NCBI RefSeq assembly: GCF_012563325.1
Contig: NZ_CP046232.1
Location: 126,321-190,320 of the forward strand
DNA length: 64,000 bases
Reading direction: 5' to 3'
DNA from: Enterobacteriaceae endosymbiont of Plateumaris braccata
Lineage (GTDB): Bacteria > Pseudomonadota > Gammaproteobacteria > Enterobacterales > Enterobacteriaceae
Shown here in pieces: positions 40,748-50,181 of the stretch. How positions within the stretch are numbered: position 1 is the stretch's first letter; every line of letters begins with the position of its first letter. Under the pieces are notes generated by a model. It was not told the origin of the DNA and did not search any database. It worked only from the letters and a program-made list of their open reading frames with translations. The position numbers were made by a program, and so were the translations under genes.

Positions 40748-42256
40748 ATGATGAAATATTTAGCAGAAAAAATAAATTTTTCAAAAAAATATAAATCAGA
40801 TTGTATGGTTATTGGAATATTTGAAAAATATCAATTATCTTATATTGCTAATATTTTAAATACGATATCTAATAATTATATATTAAATATTTTAAAAAAT
40901 AATAATTTTAAAGGAAAAATGAATCAAATAATTATGTTATATGAAGTACCTAATATTTTAATAAAAAAAATATTAATTATTGGATGTGGTATTAAAGAAA
41001 AATTTAATAGAAAAAAAAATAAAATTATTATTAAAAAAGTAATAAATCAATTAAAAACAATTAAAATAAAAGATATTTTTTGGTGTTTAACAGATTTAAT
41101 CATTAAAAATATTGACTTATATTGGAATATAAGAGATACGATAAGTATTATCGAAGAAAATATCTATACTTTTAACAAATTTAAAAAAATAAAAAAATAT
41201 ACATTAGATCTTATTAAATTTAATATAAATAATAATAATATTCAAGTTTATAAAAAAGCAATTACACATTCTAAAGCAATTAGTATTGGAATAATACAAA
41301 CTAAAAATATTGCAAATTTACCTCCTAATATATGTAATCCTCAATATTTATCTTTAAAATCATATAAATTATCTGAAAAATATATAAAAAATATTTCGGT
41401 AGAAATTATTGATGAAGTAAAAATGAAACATTTAGGTATGAATGCTTACTTAGCTGTAGGTCATGGTTCAAAAAATAAATCAGTAATGTCTGTTATTAAA
41501 TATGATAATTTATTTGATCATAGTCAACCTATAGTTTTAATAGGCAAAGGTTTAACTTTTGATTCAGGAGGAATATCATTAAAACCAAGTTTTAATATGG
41601 ATGAAATGAAATATGATATGTGTGGTGCAGCATGTGTATATGGAGTAATGAATATTATATCTGAATTAAAATTACCACTTAAAGTTATTGGTATTATTGC
41701 AGGATGTGAAAATATGCCTGATAGTAATGCATTTCGTCCTAGTGATATTATTCAAACAATGTCAGGAAAAACAGTAGAAATAATTAATACTGATGCAGAA
41801 GGAAGATTAGTTTTATGTGATGTATTAACATATGTAAATAGATTTAATCCTTCTATAGTTATTGATATTGCAACATTAACAGGAGCTTGTGTAATAGCAT
41901 TAGGAAATAATATTAGTGGACTTATGTCTAATAATTTAGAATTATCAAAAAACATAATAAAAGCATCACTAGATGTAGATGATCGTGTTTGGGAATTACC
42001 TATTAATGATAAAAATTATTATGATCAATTACAATCAGATATCGCTGATATAAGAAATACTGGAAATTCTAATGCTGGTGGAGCTATTACAGCAGCATGT
42101 TTTTTATCAAAATTTACTAAAAAATATAAATGGGCTCATATAGATATTGCAGGAACAGCATGGAATTATAATGAAAATAATAAAGCTTTTGCATCTGGTA
42201 GACCTGTTAATATGTTATGTCAATTTTTATTAAATTATTCAAATAATAAGAATTAA
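40748..42256 (+). CDS. pepA: PepA, leucyl aminopeptidase
   Basis: PepA is a two-metal cytosolic aminopeptidase of family M17; in E. coli it also binds DNA in Xer recombination. The product is 502 aa (E. coli 503). The catalytic domain is well kept: GKGLTFDSGGIS near 266, KYDMCGAACVYG, the signature NTDAEGRLVLCD near 347, and TGACVIALG. The N-terminal DNA-binding-side domain is divergent. Two ATGs occur in a row (40748, 40751); the GGAG is better spaced for the second. It precedes valS, and holC, which sits between them in E. coli, is gone. Confidence 0.96.
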   Translation: MMKYLAEKINFSKKYKSDCMVIGIFEKYQLSYIANILNTISNNYILNILKNNNFKGKMNQIIMLYEVPNILIKKILIIGCGIKEKFNRKKNKIIIKKVINQLKTIKIKDIFWCLTDLIIKNIDLYWNIRDTISIIEENIYTFNKFKKIKKYTLDLIKFNINNNNIQVYKKAITHSKAISIGIIQTKNIANLPPNICNPQYLSLKSYKLSEKYIKNISVEIIDEVKMKHLGMNAYLAVGHGSKNKSVMSVIKYDNLFDHSQPIVLIGKGLTFDSGGISLKPSFNMDEMKYDMCGAACVYGVMNIISELKLPLKVIGIIAGCENMPDSNAFRPSDIIQTMSGKTVEIINTDAEGRLVLCDVLTYVNRFNPSIVIDIATLTGACVIALGNNISGLMSNNLELSKNIIKASLDVDDRVWELPINDKNYYDQLQSDIADIRNTGNSNAGGAITAACFLSKFTKKYKWAHIDIAGTAWNYNENNKAFASGRPVNMLCQFLLNYSNNKN

Positions 42257-42296
42257 TTATTATAAATAATTTTATATAAAAGGATATTATTTTATA

Positions 42297-45152
42297 ATGC
42301 ATACAATATATAATCCTAAAGAATTTGAAAAAAAAATATATTTTTTTTGGGAAAATAATGGATATTTTAAATGTACAACGGATAAATCAAAAAATAATTT
42401 TTCTATTATGGTACCACCACCTAACATTACTGGTTCTTTACATATGGGACATGCATTACAATATATTATTATTGATATAATAACACGTTATCAACGTATG
42501 TTAGGAAAAAATATTTTATGTCAAATAGGTACTGATCATGCAGGAATTGCTACTCAAAGTATGATAGAACAAAAATTTTTTATAAAAAAAAATAAAACTC
42601 GATGTCAATATGATAAAAATTTTTTTTTAAATGAAGTGTGGAAATGGAAAAAAAAATGTTGTAATATAATATTTAATCAAATGCGTAGATTAGGTTTGTC
42701 TGCAGATTGGAATCGTAAAAGATTTACCATGGATGATAATTTTTCTAAATCTGTAATAAATATTTTTATATCTCTCTATAAAGAAGGATTAATATATAAA
42801 AAAAAGAGATTAACACACTGGGATCTAAAACTTCATACTGCAATATCTGATTTAGAAGTAGAACATAAAAAACTTAATACTTACATTTGGTATATTCGTT
42901 ATTCATTAGAAAAAAATATAACAACATTAACTGGTAAAAATTATTTAGTTATATCTACTACAAGGCCAGAAACATTATTAGCTGATACTGCTATAGCTAT
43001 TAATCCATTAGATAAACGTTATTCTAATTTAATAGGAAAATTTGTAATAGTACCATTAATAAATAGAAAAATACCTATTATTATAGATAATCATGCAGAT
43101 ATAAATAAAGGAACTGGATGTGTAAAAATAAGTCCAGCACATAATTTCGATGATTATCAAGTAGCAGTAAGAAATAATTTACCTTTAATAAATATATTTA
43201 ATAGTCATGGTATTATTTTAAATAAATACCAAATTTATGATATTTATGGTAAAAAAATAAAAATTTATTCTAACAATATACCTAATATATTTCAAAATTT
43301 ACATTATATAAAAGCAAGAAAAATTATTATTAATATGATTAAAAATGATGGATTACTTGAATTATATGAACAAAAATTAATATTAGTACCATATAGTTCT
43401 CGTAGTAATACTATTATTCAACCTATGTTAACTAGTCAATGGTATTTAAATATTAAAAAATTAGCTAAAACAGCAATAAATGCAGTTAAAAAAAAACAGA
43501 TTAAATTTTTTCCTCAAATTTATGAAAATATGTTTTATTCTTGGATGAACAATATTCAAGATTGGTGTATATCTCGTCAATTATGGTGGGGACATCAAAT
43601 ACCAATATGGTATGATATTAATAAAAAAATTTATGTTGGAAAAAATGAAAAAGAAATACGTGTTGCATATAATTTAAAAAAAAATTTTTTTATTAAACAA
43701 GATAAAAATGTATTAGATACTTGGTTTTCATCTAGTTTATGGACTTTTGTTACTTTAGATTGGCCAACTTATACAAAAGAATTTTCCCTTTTTCATCCAA
43801 CAAATGTTATTGTTAGTGGTTTTGATATCATATTTTTTTGGATATCTAGAATGATTATGATGACAATGCATTTTGTTAAAAATAAAGATAATACACCACA
43901 AATTCCATTTAAAGATATTTTAATGACTGGATTAATTAGAGATGAAAAAGGGAAAAAAATGTCAAAATCCAAAGGTAATGTTATTGATCCAATTGACATT
44001 ATTGATGGTATTTCATTTAATGATTTATTAAAAAAAAGACTTGTTAATATAACAGAAGAAAAATATATACAATTAATCAAAAATCATACAAAGAAACAAT
44101 TTTCAAATGGTAGTAAAAGTTATGGAACAGATGCTTTAAGATTTACATTGGCTGCTTTATCTTCTACAGGAAGAGATATATATTGGGATATGTATCGTTT
44201 AGATGGTTATCGTAATTTTTGTAATAAACTTTGGAATGCTAGTATTTTTATTTTAAAAAATATAAAATATAAATATATTAGTAATAAAGACAAATTATCT
44301 ATTGCTGATAAATGGATTATTAGTGAATATAATATAGTAATAAAATTATATTCACATGCATTAAATAAATATCGTTTCGATCAAGCTACTAATATTTTAT
44401 ATAATTTTATATGGAATAAATTTTGTGATTGGTATTTAGAATATGCAAAAATAATTTTTAAAAATAAAATTAAAATTCAATATATGAGTATATCTTATAC
44501 ATTATATAATGTTTTTGAGTCACTATTAAAACTTGCTCATCCTATTATTCCTTTTATAACTGAAGTTATATGGCAGAAAATTAAGAAAAAAAAAGAAGAA
44601 CAATATAATGATAGTATCATGATACAATCTTTTCCAAAATTTAATAAAATGGAAATAGATAATGAAGCTGTAAATTTTTTTAAAATTTTTATGAAATTAA
44701 TTACTGTTATTCGTAAAATAAAAATTGAAATATATATAAAAAATAATAAAAAAATTAATCTTTATTTAAAAAATAAAAATAAGGAAATATTTTTATTTTT
44801 AAAAAATAATGCAAATTTATTGCAAAATTTTTTAAATATTAATCAAATTTTTTTTATTTTACCAAAAGAATTATTTCCTAAAATATCATTTATAAAAAAA
44901 ATAGATGATATTGAATTATCGATTCCTATAAATAATGATTTAATTGATAAAAAATATGTATTAATTAAAATTAATGAAGAATTAAAATATAATAAACAAT
45001 CAATAGATTATTTAAACAACATGATTAATAATAAAAATTTTTTAAAAAATGCACCTAAAAATATTGTTGAAAGTAATATTCAAAAATTAAAAAAGTGTAA
45101 AAAAATAGAAATAGAGTTAATAAAAAAACAAAAATTAATTAAAATTTTATAA
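42297..45152 (+). CDS. valS: ValS, valyl-tRNA synthetase
   Basis: ValS charges tRNA-Val and edits misactivated threonine. The product has 951 aa, the same length as E. coli. HIGH-type motif PPNITGSLHMGHAL near residue 41, the editing (CP1) domain with TTRPETLLADTAIA, KMSKS loop KKMSKSKGNVIDP near 553, the anticodon-binding domain, and a C-terminal coiled-coil rich in lysine are all present. An AAAGGATA ribosome site precedes the ATG. It lies 41 bases after pepA and 57 before argF. Confidence 0.98.
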   Translation: MHTIYNPKEFEKKIYFFWENNGYFKCTTDKSKNNFSIMVPPPNITGSLHMGHALQYIIIDIITRYQRMLGKNILCQIGTDHAGIATQSMIEQKFFIKKNKTRCQYDKNFFLNEVWKWKKKCCNIIFNQMRRLGLSADWNRKRFTMDDNFSKSVINIFISLYKEGLIYKKKRLTHWDLKLHTAISDLEVEHKKLNTYIWYIRYSLEKNITTLTGKNYLVISTTRPETLLADTAIAINPLDKRYSNLIGKFVIVPLINRKIPIIIDNHADINKGTGCVKISPAHNFDDYQVAVRNNLPLINIFNSHGIILNKYQIYDIYGKKIKIYSNNIPNIFQNLHYIKARKIIINMIKNDGLLELYEQKLILVPYSSRSNTIIQPMLTSQWYLNIKKLAKTAINAVKKKQIKFFPQIYENMFYSWMNNIQDWCISRQLWWGHQIPIWYDINKKIYVGKNEKEIRVAYNLKKNFFIKQDKNVLDTWFSSSLWTFVTLDWPTYTKEFSLFHPTNVIVSGFDIIFFWISRMIMMTMHFVKNKDNTPQIPFKDILMTGLIRDEKGKKMSKSKGNVIDPIDIIDGISFNDLLKKRLVNITEEKYIQLIKNHTKKQFSNGSKSYGTDALRFTLAALSSTGRDIYWDMYRLDGYRNFCNKLWNASIFILKNIKYKYISNKDKLSIADKWIISEYNIVIKLYSHALNKYRFDQATNILYNFIWNKFCDWYLEYAKIIFKNKIKIQYMSISYTLYNVFESLLKLAHPIIPFITEVIWQKIKKKKEEQYNDSIMIQSFPKFNKMEIDNEAVNFFKIFMKLITVIRKIKIEIYIKNNKKINLYLKNKNKEIFLFLKNNANLLQNFLNINQIFFILPKELFPKISFIKKIDDIELSIPINNDLIDKKYVLIKINEELKYNKQSIDYLNNMINNKNFLKNAPKNIVESNIQKLKKCKKIEIELIKKQKLIKIL

Positions 45153-45208
45153 TATTAAATATTCAATTATTTTATGTTAAATATAAATTTTATTTATGGG
45201 TAATCATT

Positions 45209-46219
45209 ATGAATCAATTTTATAATCGCCATTTTTTAAAATTATCAGATTTTTCTAAAAGAGATATTTTTGAATTACTTAGAATTTCATTAAAACTTAA
45301 AAATGATAAAAAAAAAAATAAAGAAATTAAAAAATTATATAATAAAAATATTATTCTGATTTTTGAAAAAGAATCAACTAGAACGAGATGTTCTTTTGAA
45401 ATAGCATGTTATGATCAAGATGCTAAAATAACATATTTAGATAAACATAACAGTCATATAGGATATAAAGAATCAATTAAAGATACTGCACGTATATTAA
45501 GTCAAATATATGATGGAATAGTTTTTCGAGGAAAAAGTCAAAAAGATATAGAAATTTTATCACAATATTCAAATATTCCTGTTTGGAATGGTTTAACAAA
45601 AGAATTTCATCCTATCCAAATATTAGCAGATTTACTAACAATACAAGAATATTTAATTAATAAATCTTTAGACAAAATAATATTAACGTATATAGGTGAT
45701 ATAAATAATAATATTGCTAATAGTCTTATAGAAGCATCATTAATTATTGGATTTCGTTTAAATTTAATATCACCAAAAAAATTATGGCCTAATAATAATA
45801 CATTATTAAATAATTTATTAAATCAAGATAAAATTTTTATAACAGATAATATTGATGAAGGTATAAATAATACAGATTTTATTTATACTGATGTATGGTT
45901 GTCAATGGGAGAATCTTCTAAATTATGGGAATCAAGAATTCATGATTTACATATTTATCAAATAAACAAAAAATTGTTATTAAAAACTAAAAATAAAAAT
46001 GTAAAAGTTATGCATTGTTTACCATCATTACATTTATATAATCATTATAAAAAATATTTTAATAATACAATTATATCTAAATATAATTTATTTAATGGAT
46101 TAGAAATTACAGATGAAGTTTTTGAATCTAAAAATAGTATTATTTTTAAACAATCAGAAAATAAACTTCATGTTATTAAAGCAATAATATTATTAACTTT
46201 ATTAAAAAATAAATATTAA
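45209..46219 (+). CDS. argF: ArgF/ArgI, ornithine carbamoyltransferase
   Basis: This enzyme forms citrulline from ornithine and carbamoyl phosphate in arginine synthesis. The product has 336 aa (E. coli 334). Carbamoyl-phosphate loop ESTRTRCSFE near residue 55, FRGKSQ, HPIQILADLLTI near 133, FIYTDVWLSMGE near 227, and the ornithine-binding HCLPSLH near 269 (usually HCLPAFH). It sits between valS and ridA as argI does in E. coli. No clear ARG box is visible upstream. Other arginine genes are not in this window. Confidence 0.95.
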   Translation: MNQFYNRHFLKLSDFSKRDIFELLRISLKLKNDKKKNKEIKKLYNKNIILIFEKESTRTRCSFEIACYDQDAKITYLDKHNSHIGYKESIKDTARILSQIYDGIVFRGKSQKDIEILSQYSNIPVWNGLTKEFHPIQILADLLTIQEYLINKSLDKIILTYIGDINNNIANSLIEASLIIGFRLNLISPKKLWPNNNTLLNNLLNQDKIFITDNIDEGINNTDFIYTDVWLSMGESSKLWESRIHDLHIYQINKKLLLKTKNKNVKVMHCLPSLHLYNHYKKYFNNTIISKYNLFNGLEITDEVFESKNSIIFKQSENKLHVIKAIILLTLLKNKY

Positions 46220-46365
46220 ATATATCTTACAATATATAAAAATTTTTTAATTATTAATTTTATTAAATATAATTTATTTTCAATATTATTAAAATTATAT
46301 TATAATATTAGTAAAATTATATTAAATATTAAATTAATATAAATTTATTTAGGCATTTATTTTTT

Positions 46366-46752
46366 ATGAAAAATATCATTTATAGTAAAAAAGCTCCTAT
46401 ACCTATAGGACCATATATACAAGGAATTATATCTAATAATATAATTTTTACTTCAGGTCAAATACCTATTAATCCTTTAAATAATAAGATTGAAAGTTTT
46501 AATATAGAAAAACAAACAATACAAGTATTAAAAAATATTAAATATATTATTAATAAAGCAAATTATTCTATTCAAAATATAGTAAAAACTACAATATATT
46601 TAATAAATTTAGATGATTTAAATATTATAAATAATATATACAAAGATTTTTTTATTAAAAATAACGCACATTATCCTGCTAGAACTTGTATAGAAGTATC
46701 ACGTTTACCTAAAAATGCAAAAATTGAAATTGAAGCTATAGCCATAAAGTAA
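46366..46752 (+). CDS. ridA: RidA, enamine/imine deaminase
   Basis: RidA hydrolyses reactive 2-aminoacrylate and related imines made by PLP enzymes. The product has 128 aa, as in E. coli. It begins with KAPIPIGPYIQG, has the TSGQIPINP strand, and ends with the substrate-binding arginine in ARTCIEVSRLPKNAKIEIEA near residue 105-124. It follows argF as in E. coli; pyrBI, which lie next in E. coli, are absent, and potD follows after 33 bases. Confidence 0.96.
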   Translation: MKNIIYSKKAPIPIGPYIQGIISNNIIFTSGQIPINPLNNKIESFNIEKQTIQVLKNIKYIINKANYSIQNIVKTTIYLINLDDLNIINNIYKDFFIKNNAHYPARTCIEVSRLPKNAKIEIEAIAIK

Positions 46753-46785
46753 TAAAAAATAATTATTCTTAATAAGGTAAATAAT

Positions 46786-47835
46786 ATGATTTTTTGGATA
46801 AAATTAATATTTATTTTTTTGATATTTAATATACAAATTAAATGTTTATACGCAATTACTAATAATAATACAGTTGTTTTTTATAATTGGACAGAATATG
46901 TTCCCGCAGGTTTATTAGAAGAATTTACTAAAGAAACTGGAATCAAAGTTATTTATTCAACATATGAATCTAATGAAAATATGTATGCAAAGTTAAAAAC
47001 TTATAAAAAAGAATCTTATGACCTTATTGTACCTTCTACATATTTTATTGCTAAAATGAGAAATGAAGGAATGTTACAAAAAATTAATAAAAAAAGATTA
47101 ACAAATTTTGTTAATTTAGATTCTAAATTTTTGAATAAATCTTTTGACCCTAATAATGATTATTCAATTCCATATATATGGGGTGTTACAACTATTGCCA
47201 TAAATAGTAATGAAATAAATTTAAATAATATAAATAGTTGGTCTGATTTATGGAATCCTAAATATAAAAATTCCGTTTCATTAGTTAATGATGCTAGAGA
47301 AGTTTTTCAAATGGCATTAATGAAATTAGGTTATCCAGGGAATGATACCAATTTAAATCATATTAAAACTGCATTTGAAGAATTAAAAAAATTAATGCCT
47401 AATATTATTACATTTAATTCAGATAATCCTGGTATTCCTTTTATAGAAGGAGAAGCTACATTAGGAATGATATGGAATGGGTCTGCATATGCAGTTAAAA
47501 AATTAGGTATTCCTTTAAAAATTATTTGGCCTAAAGAAGGTGGAATTTTTTGGATGGATAGTTTTGCTATTCCTTCTAATGCAAAAAATGTAGAAGGTGC
47601 TTTAAAATTAATTAATTTTTTATTAAGAGCTAAAATAGCAGCACAAGTAGCACAAATAACAGGATATTCTACACCAAATTTAGAAGCAAAAAAATTATTA
47701 CCTAAAAATATGATTAATGATAATACATTATATCCAAATGATAAAATAATTAAAAAGGGTGAATGGCAAAATTTTATAGGAGATAATATTAATAAAGAAT
47801 ATGAAATTTATTTTCAAAAATTAAAAAACTTATAA
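46786..47835 (+). CDS. potD: PotD, spermidine/putrescine-binding periplasmic protein
   Basis: PotD is the periplasmic receptor of the PotABCD polyamine importer. The product has 349 aa (E. coli 348). A signal peptide is clear in the first ~24 residues (hydrophobic WIKLIFIFLIFNIQI, then CLYA). The mature protein is very close to E. coli: FYNWTEYVPAGLLEEFTKE, YDLIVPSTY, NDYSIPYIWGVT, DAREVFQMAL, LGMIWNGSAYA and GGIFWMDSFAIP carry binding-site residues. PotA, PotB and PotC are not next to it; in E. coli potD ends the potABCD operon. AAGG precedes the ATG. Confidence 0.96.
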   Translation: MIFWIKLIFIFLIFNIQIKCLYAITNNNTVVFYNWTEYVPAGLLEEFTKETGIKVIYSTYESNENMYAKLKTYKKESYDLIVPSTYFIAKMRNEGMLQKINKKRLTNFVNLDSKFLNKSFDPNNDYSIPYIWGVTTIAINSNEINLNNINSWSDLWNPKYKNSVSLVNDAREVFQMALMKLGYPGNDTNLNHIKTAFEELKKLMPNIITFNSDNPGIPFIEGEATLGMIWNGSAYAVKKLGIPLKIIWPKEGGIFWMDSFAIPSNAKNVEGALKLINFLLRAKIAAQVAQITGYSTPNLEAKKLLPKNMINDNTLYPNDKIIKKGEWQNFIGDNINKEYEIYFQKLKNL

Positions 47836-47844
47836 AAAATATTT

Positions 47845-47863
47845 TAATGAAATTTCTTCATTA
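47845..47863. terminator. Hairpin at the potD/trhO convergent junction
   Basis: Arms TAATGAA (47845-47851) and TTCATTA (47857-47863) with loop ATTTC; the right arm contains the trhO stop codon. It begins 9 bases after the potD stop. The stem is short but contains a G-C pair and sits where both transcripts end. Confidence 0.4.
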
Positions 47864-48805
47864 TTTAGAAATAATATTTTTACAATTTTTACTACAACAA
47901 TTATGATATTTTTCTTTACATGAAGGACATTGAATAAATAATAAATGACAATAATTATTTTTACAATTAGTGTGAATATCATAATAATTATTACATTGAT
48001 AACAATGTGAGATAATATCCTTAGTTACTAATTCTGACATTCTATTATCAAAAACAAAGTTTTTGCCTTTAAATTTAATAGGTAAATTATTTTTTTTGGC
48101 ATTATTAATATAACTAATAATCCCACCTTTAATATGAAAAATATTTTTAAATTTATTAAATATTAACCAAGAAGTAGCTTTTTCACAACGAATACCACCA
48201 GTACAATATAAAATAATGTTTTTATTTTTATATTTTTTTAAATTATATAATAACATTGACATTTGTTCTCTAAAACTATTTGATGATTTGAATATAATAG
48301 CATTATTAAAATGCCCTATTTCATATTCATAATAATTTCTTATATCAACAATAATAGTATTGACATTATCTATCATTTTGTTTACCTGAAAAGCATTTAA
48401 ATATTTTCCAACAGTATTAAATTTTAAAAAATTAAAATTTTTTATATTATCATTTAAAATATTTTTTTTATGTATGACCCTTAAAACCCAAAATGCATTT
48501 TTTTTATGTTCTATTGCTAAATTTATATATAAATTTTTTAATTTAGGATGTAATTTATATAAAAAATTTTTTATTATTTCATAAAAATAACAAGGAATAC
48601 TAATTTGTGCATTTATTCCTTCATGAGAAATATATATTCTACCTAAAATATCTAAAGCATTGAACAAAATATAAATATCATTACATAATGATAATGGATT
48701 TTTTATAAAAAAATATTTATAAAAAGATAATATTTTTCTTTCTTCATTTTTTTTAAACATGATTTTTTTTAATTTAATATTAGATGTTTTATTATAAAAT
48801 AACAT
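47861..48805 (-). CDS. trhO: TrhO (YceA), tRNA uridine-34 5-hydroxylase
   Basis: TrhO uses oxygen to make 5-hydroxyuridine at tRNA wobble position 34. The product has 314 aa (E. coli 350), lacking only the basic C-terminal tail. It has the N-terminal acylphosphatase-like domain with HEGINAQISIP, the rhodanese domain with the catalytic cysteine in YCTGGIRCEKA near residue 200, and a cysteine-rich C-terminus (HCYQC, NCKNNYC, CPSC). Convergent with potD, upstream neighbour tRNA-Leu on the same strand. Confidence 0.94.
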   Translation of the reverse strand: MLFYNKTSNIKLKKIMFKKNEERKILSFYKYFFIKNPLSLCNDIYILFNALDILGRIYISHEGINAQISIPCYFYEIIKNFLYKLHPKLKNLYINLAIEHKKNAFWVLRVIHKKNILNDNIKNFNFLKFNTVGKYLNAFQVNKMIDNVNTIIVDIRNYYEYEIGHFNNAIIFKSSNSFREQMSMLLYNLKKYKNKNIILYCTGGIRCEKATSWLIFNKFKNIFHIKGGIISYINNAKKNNLPIKFKGKNFVFDNRMSELVTKDIISHCYQCNNYYDIHTNCKNNYCHLLFIQCPSCKEKYHNCCSKNCKNIISK

Positions 48806-48821
48806 AATAATCCTTATAAAT

Positions 48822-48906
48822 TACCGAAGATCGGATTTGAACCGATATATCATAAAATGATGGTTGATTTTGAATCAACTGCGTCTACCTATTTCGCCAC
48901 TTCGGT
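48822..48906 (-). tRNA. tRNA-Leu (CAA)
   Basis: Read on the minus strand: acceptor ACCGAAG pairs with CTTCGGT, discriminator A; D-arm TGGCGAAATAGGTAGACGCA; anticodon stem GTTGA/TCAAC with loop TTCAAAA, giving CAA (complement of 48870-48872); a class II variable arm ATCAT-TTT-ATGAT; T-arm CGGTTCAAATCCG. It matches E. coli leuX. Position 1 has changed from G to A with a matching U72. No CCA is encoded. Confidence 0.97.
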
Positions 48907-49001
48907 ATAATATTTTGAAAAATTTATTTTGATTGTAACATAATAATTATATATAAACTTTATTTAATTATATATTATTAATATAATTTAAAATAATTTT
49001 C

Positions 49002-49031
49002 TTGACAGTACTATATTATTAATAATATTAT
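49002..49031 (+). promoter_or_regulatory. sigma-70 promoter for tRNA-Asn
   Basis: Perfect TTGACA at 49002-49007, an 18-base spacer, and TATTAT at 49026-49031. The predicted start near 49038 lies about 5 bases before the mature tRNA at 49043. Confidence 0.7.
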
Positions 49032-49042
49032 ATATTTAATAA

Positions 49043-49115
49043 TCCTCTGTAGTTCAGTTGGTAGAACGGCGGACTGTTAATCCGTATGTCACTGGTTCGA
49101 ATCCAGTCAGGGGAG
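49043..49115 (+). tRNA. tRNA-Asn (GTT)
   Basis: Acceptor TCCTCTG pairs with CAGGGGA, discriminator G at 49115; D-arm AGTTCAGTTGGTAGAAC; anticodon GTT at 49076-49078 in a GCGGA/TCCGT stem; T-arm CTGGTTCGAATCCAG. Nearly identical to E. coli tRNA-Asn. The following bases are CAA, so the CCA end is not encoded. Confidence 0.98.
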
Positions 49116-49232
49116 CAAATTAAATAATAAATTTTATTTATCAATTTATGGTTATATCATTTTTAAATATTTTATATTATATTTATCAAATTATGAATTG
49201 TTAATTATTTTATTTATTAATTTACTATTTTT

Positions 49233-50177
49233 ATGAATATAAATTTAAAAGATCTTCTTCAAGAAAAGATTTTAAATGAATTTTTATCTATTAAAGATAT
49301 GGTTCGTTGGTCAGCTAGTTGTTTTAGTATATCTAATATATGGTATGGTCATGGAACTAATAATCCTTTAGATGAATCTATTCAATTAATATTTTCTATA
49401 TTAGGATTACCACCACACATATGGAATAATATATGTGATGCAAAATTAACTTTACAGGAACGACAATTAATATTTCAATTAGTATCTAAAAGAATAAATG
49501 ATAGGATTCCTGTAGTATATTTAACAAATAAAACTTGGTTTTGTGGACATGAATTGTATATTGATCAAAGAGTATTAATTCCTAGATCACCAATATCAGA
49601 ATTAATTAATAATAAATTTCAATTTAATGGATTAAAATTAACATTTACTCCTAAAAATATATTAGATTTGTGTACTGGAAGTGGATGTATTGCTATTGCA
49701 TGTGCATATTTATTTCCTAATGCTCATATAGATGCTATTGATATTTCTTTAGATGCTATTCATGTTGCTGAATATAATATTGAATTACACGGTTTAGAAA
49801 ATCGTATTACTCCAATTCATAGTAATTTATTTGAAAAATTATATACCTTTCCTACTTATGATTTAATAATAGCTAATCCACCTTATATTGATAAAAAAGA
49901 ATTAAAATATTTACCTAAAGAATATTCATATGAACCACAAATAGGATTAATATCCAAAGATAATGGATTAGATCTTATTAATAAAATTATACTAAATTCT
50001 TTTTTTTTTCTTAAAAAAAAGGGTTTTTTAATTTGTGAAGTAGGTAATCAAATAAAATATATAAAAAAAAAATATCATTTTGTAAAATTTAAATGGTTAA
50101 AAATAAAAAATGGAGGTATAGGTATATTTAAAATAAGTCGAAATACAATAAAAAAAATAAGAATAATGAAGAGGTAA
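49233..50177 (+). CDS. prmB: PrmB, ribosomal protein L3 glutamine methyltransferase
   Basis: PrmB methylates a glutamine of ribosomal protein L3. The product has 314 aa (E. coli 310). The N-terminal substrate domain includes [20 protein letters not shown]; the SAM fold begins [17 protein letters not shown] near residue 144, and the catalytic NPPY is in [13 protein letters not shown] near 215. The following [17 protein letters not shown] is typical of PrmB rather than PrmC. It is 4 bases upstream of aroC, the same pair as yfcB-aroC in E. coli. Confidence 0.95.
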   Translation: MNINLKDLLQEKILNEFLSIKDMVRWSASCFSISNIWYGHGTNNPLDESIQLIFSILGLPPHIWNNICDAKLTLQERQLIFQLVSKRINDRIPVVYLTNKTWFCGHELYIDQRVLIPRSPISELINNKFQFNGLKLTFTPKNILDLCTGSGCIAIACAYLFPNAHIDAIDISLDAIHVAEYNIELHGLENRITPIHSNLFEKLYTFPTYDLIIANPPYIDKKELKYLPKEYSYEPQIGLISKDNGLDLINKIILNSFFFLKKKGFLICEVGNQIKYIKKKYHFVKFKWLKIKNGGIGIFKISRNTIKKIRIMKR

Positions 50178-50181
50178 TAAT

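Noticed and set aside
43793..44080. Minus-strand open frame within valS
   Set aside because: Antisense to the conserved KMSKS region; no homology, no ribosome site. The same applies to short frames inside dnaQ, pgk, secA, pepA, secD and rnc.
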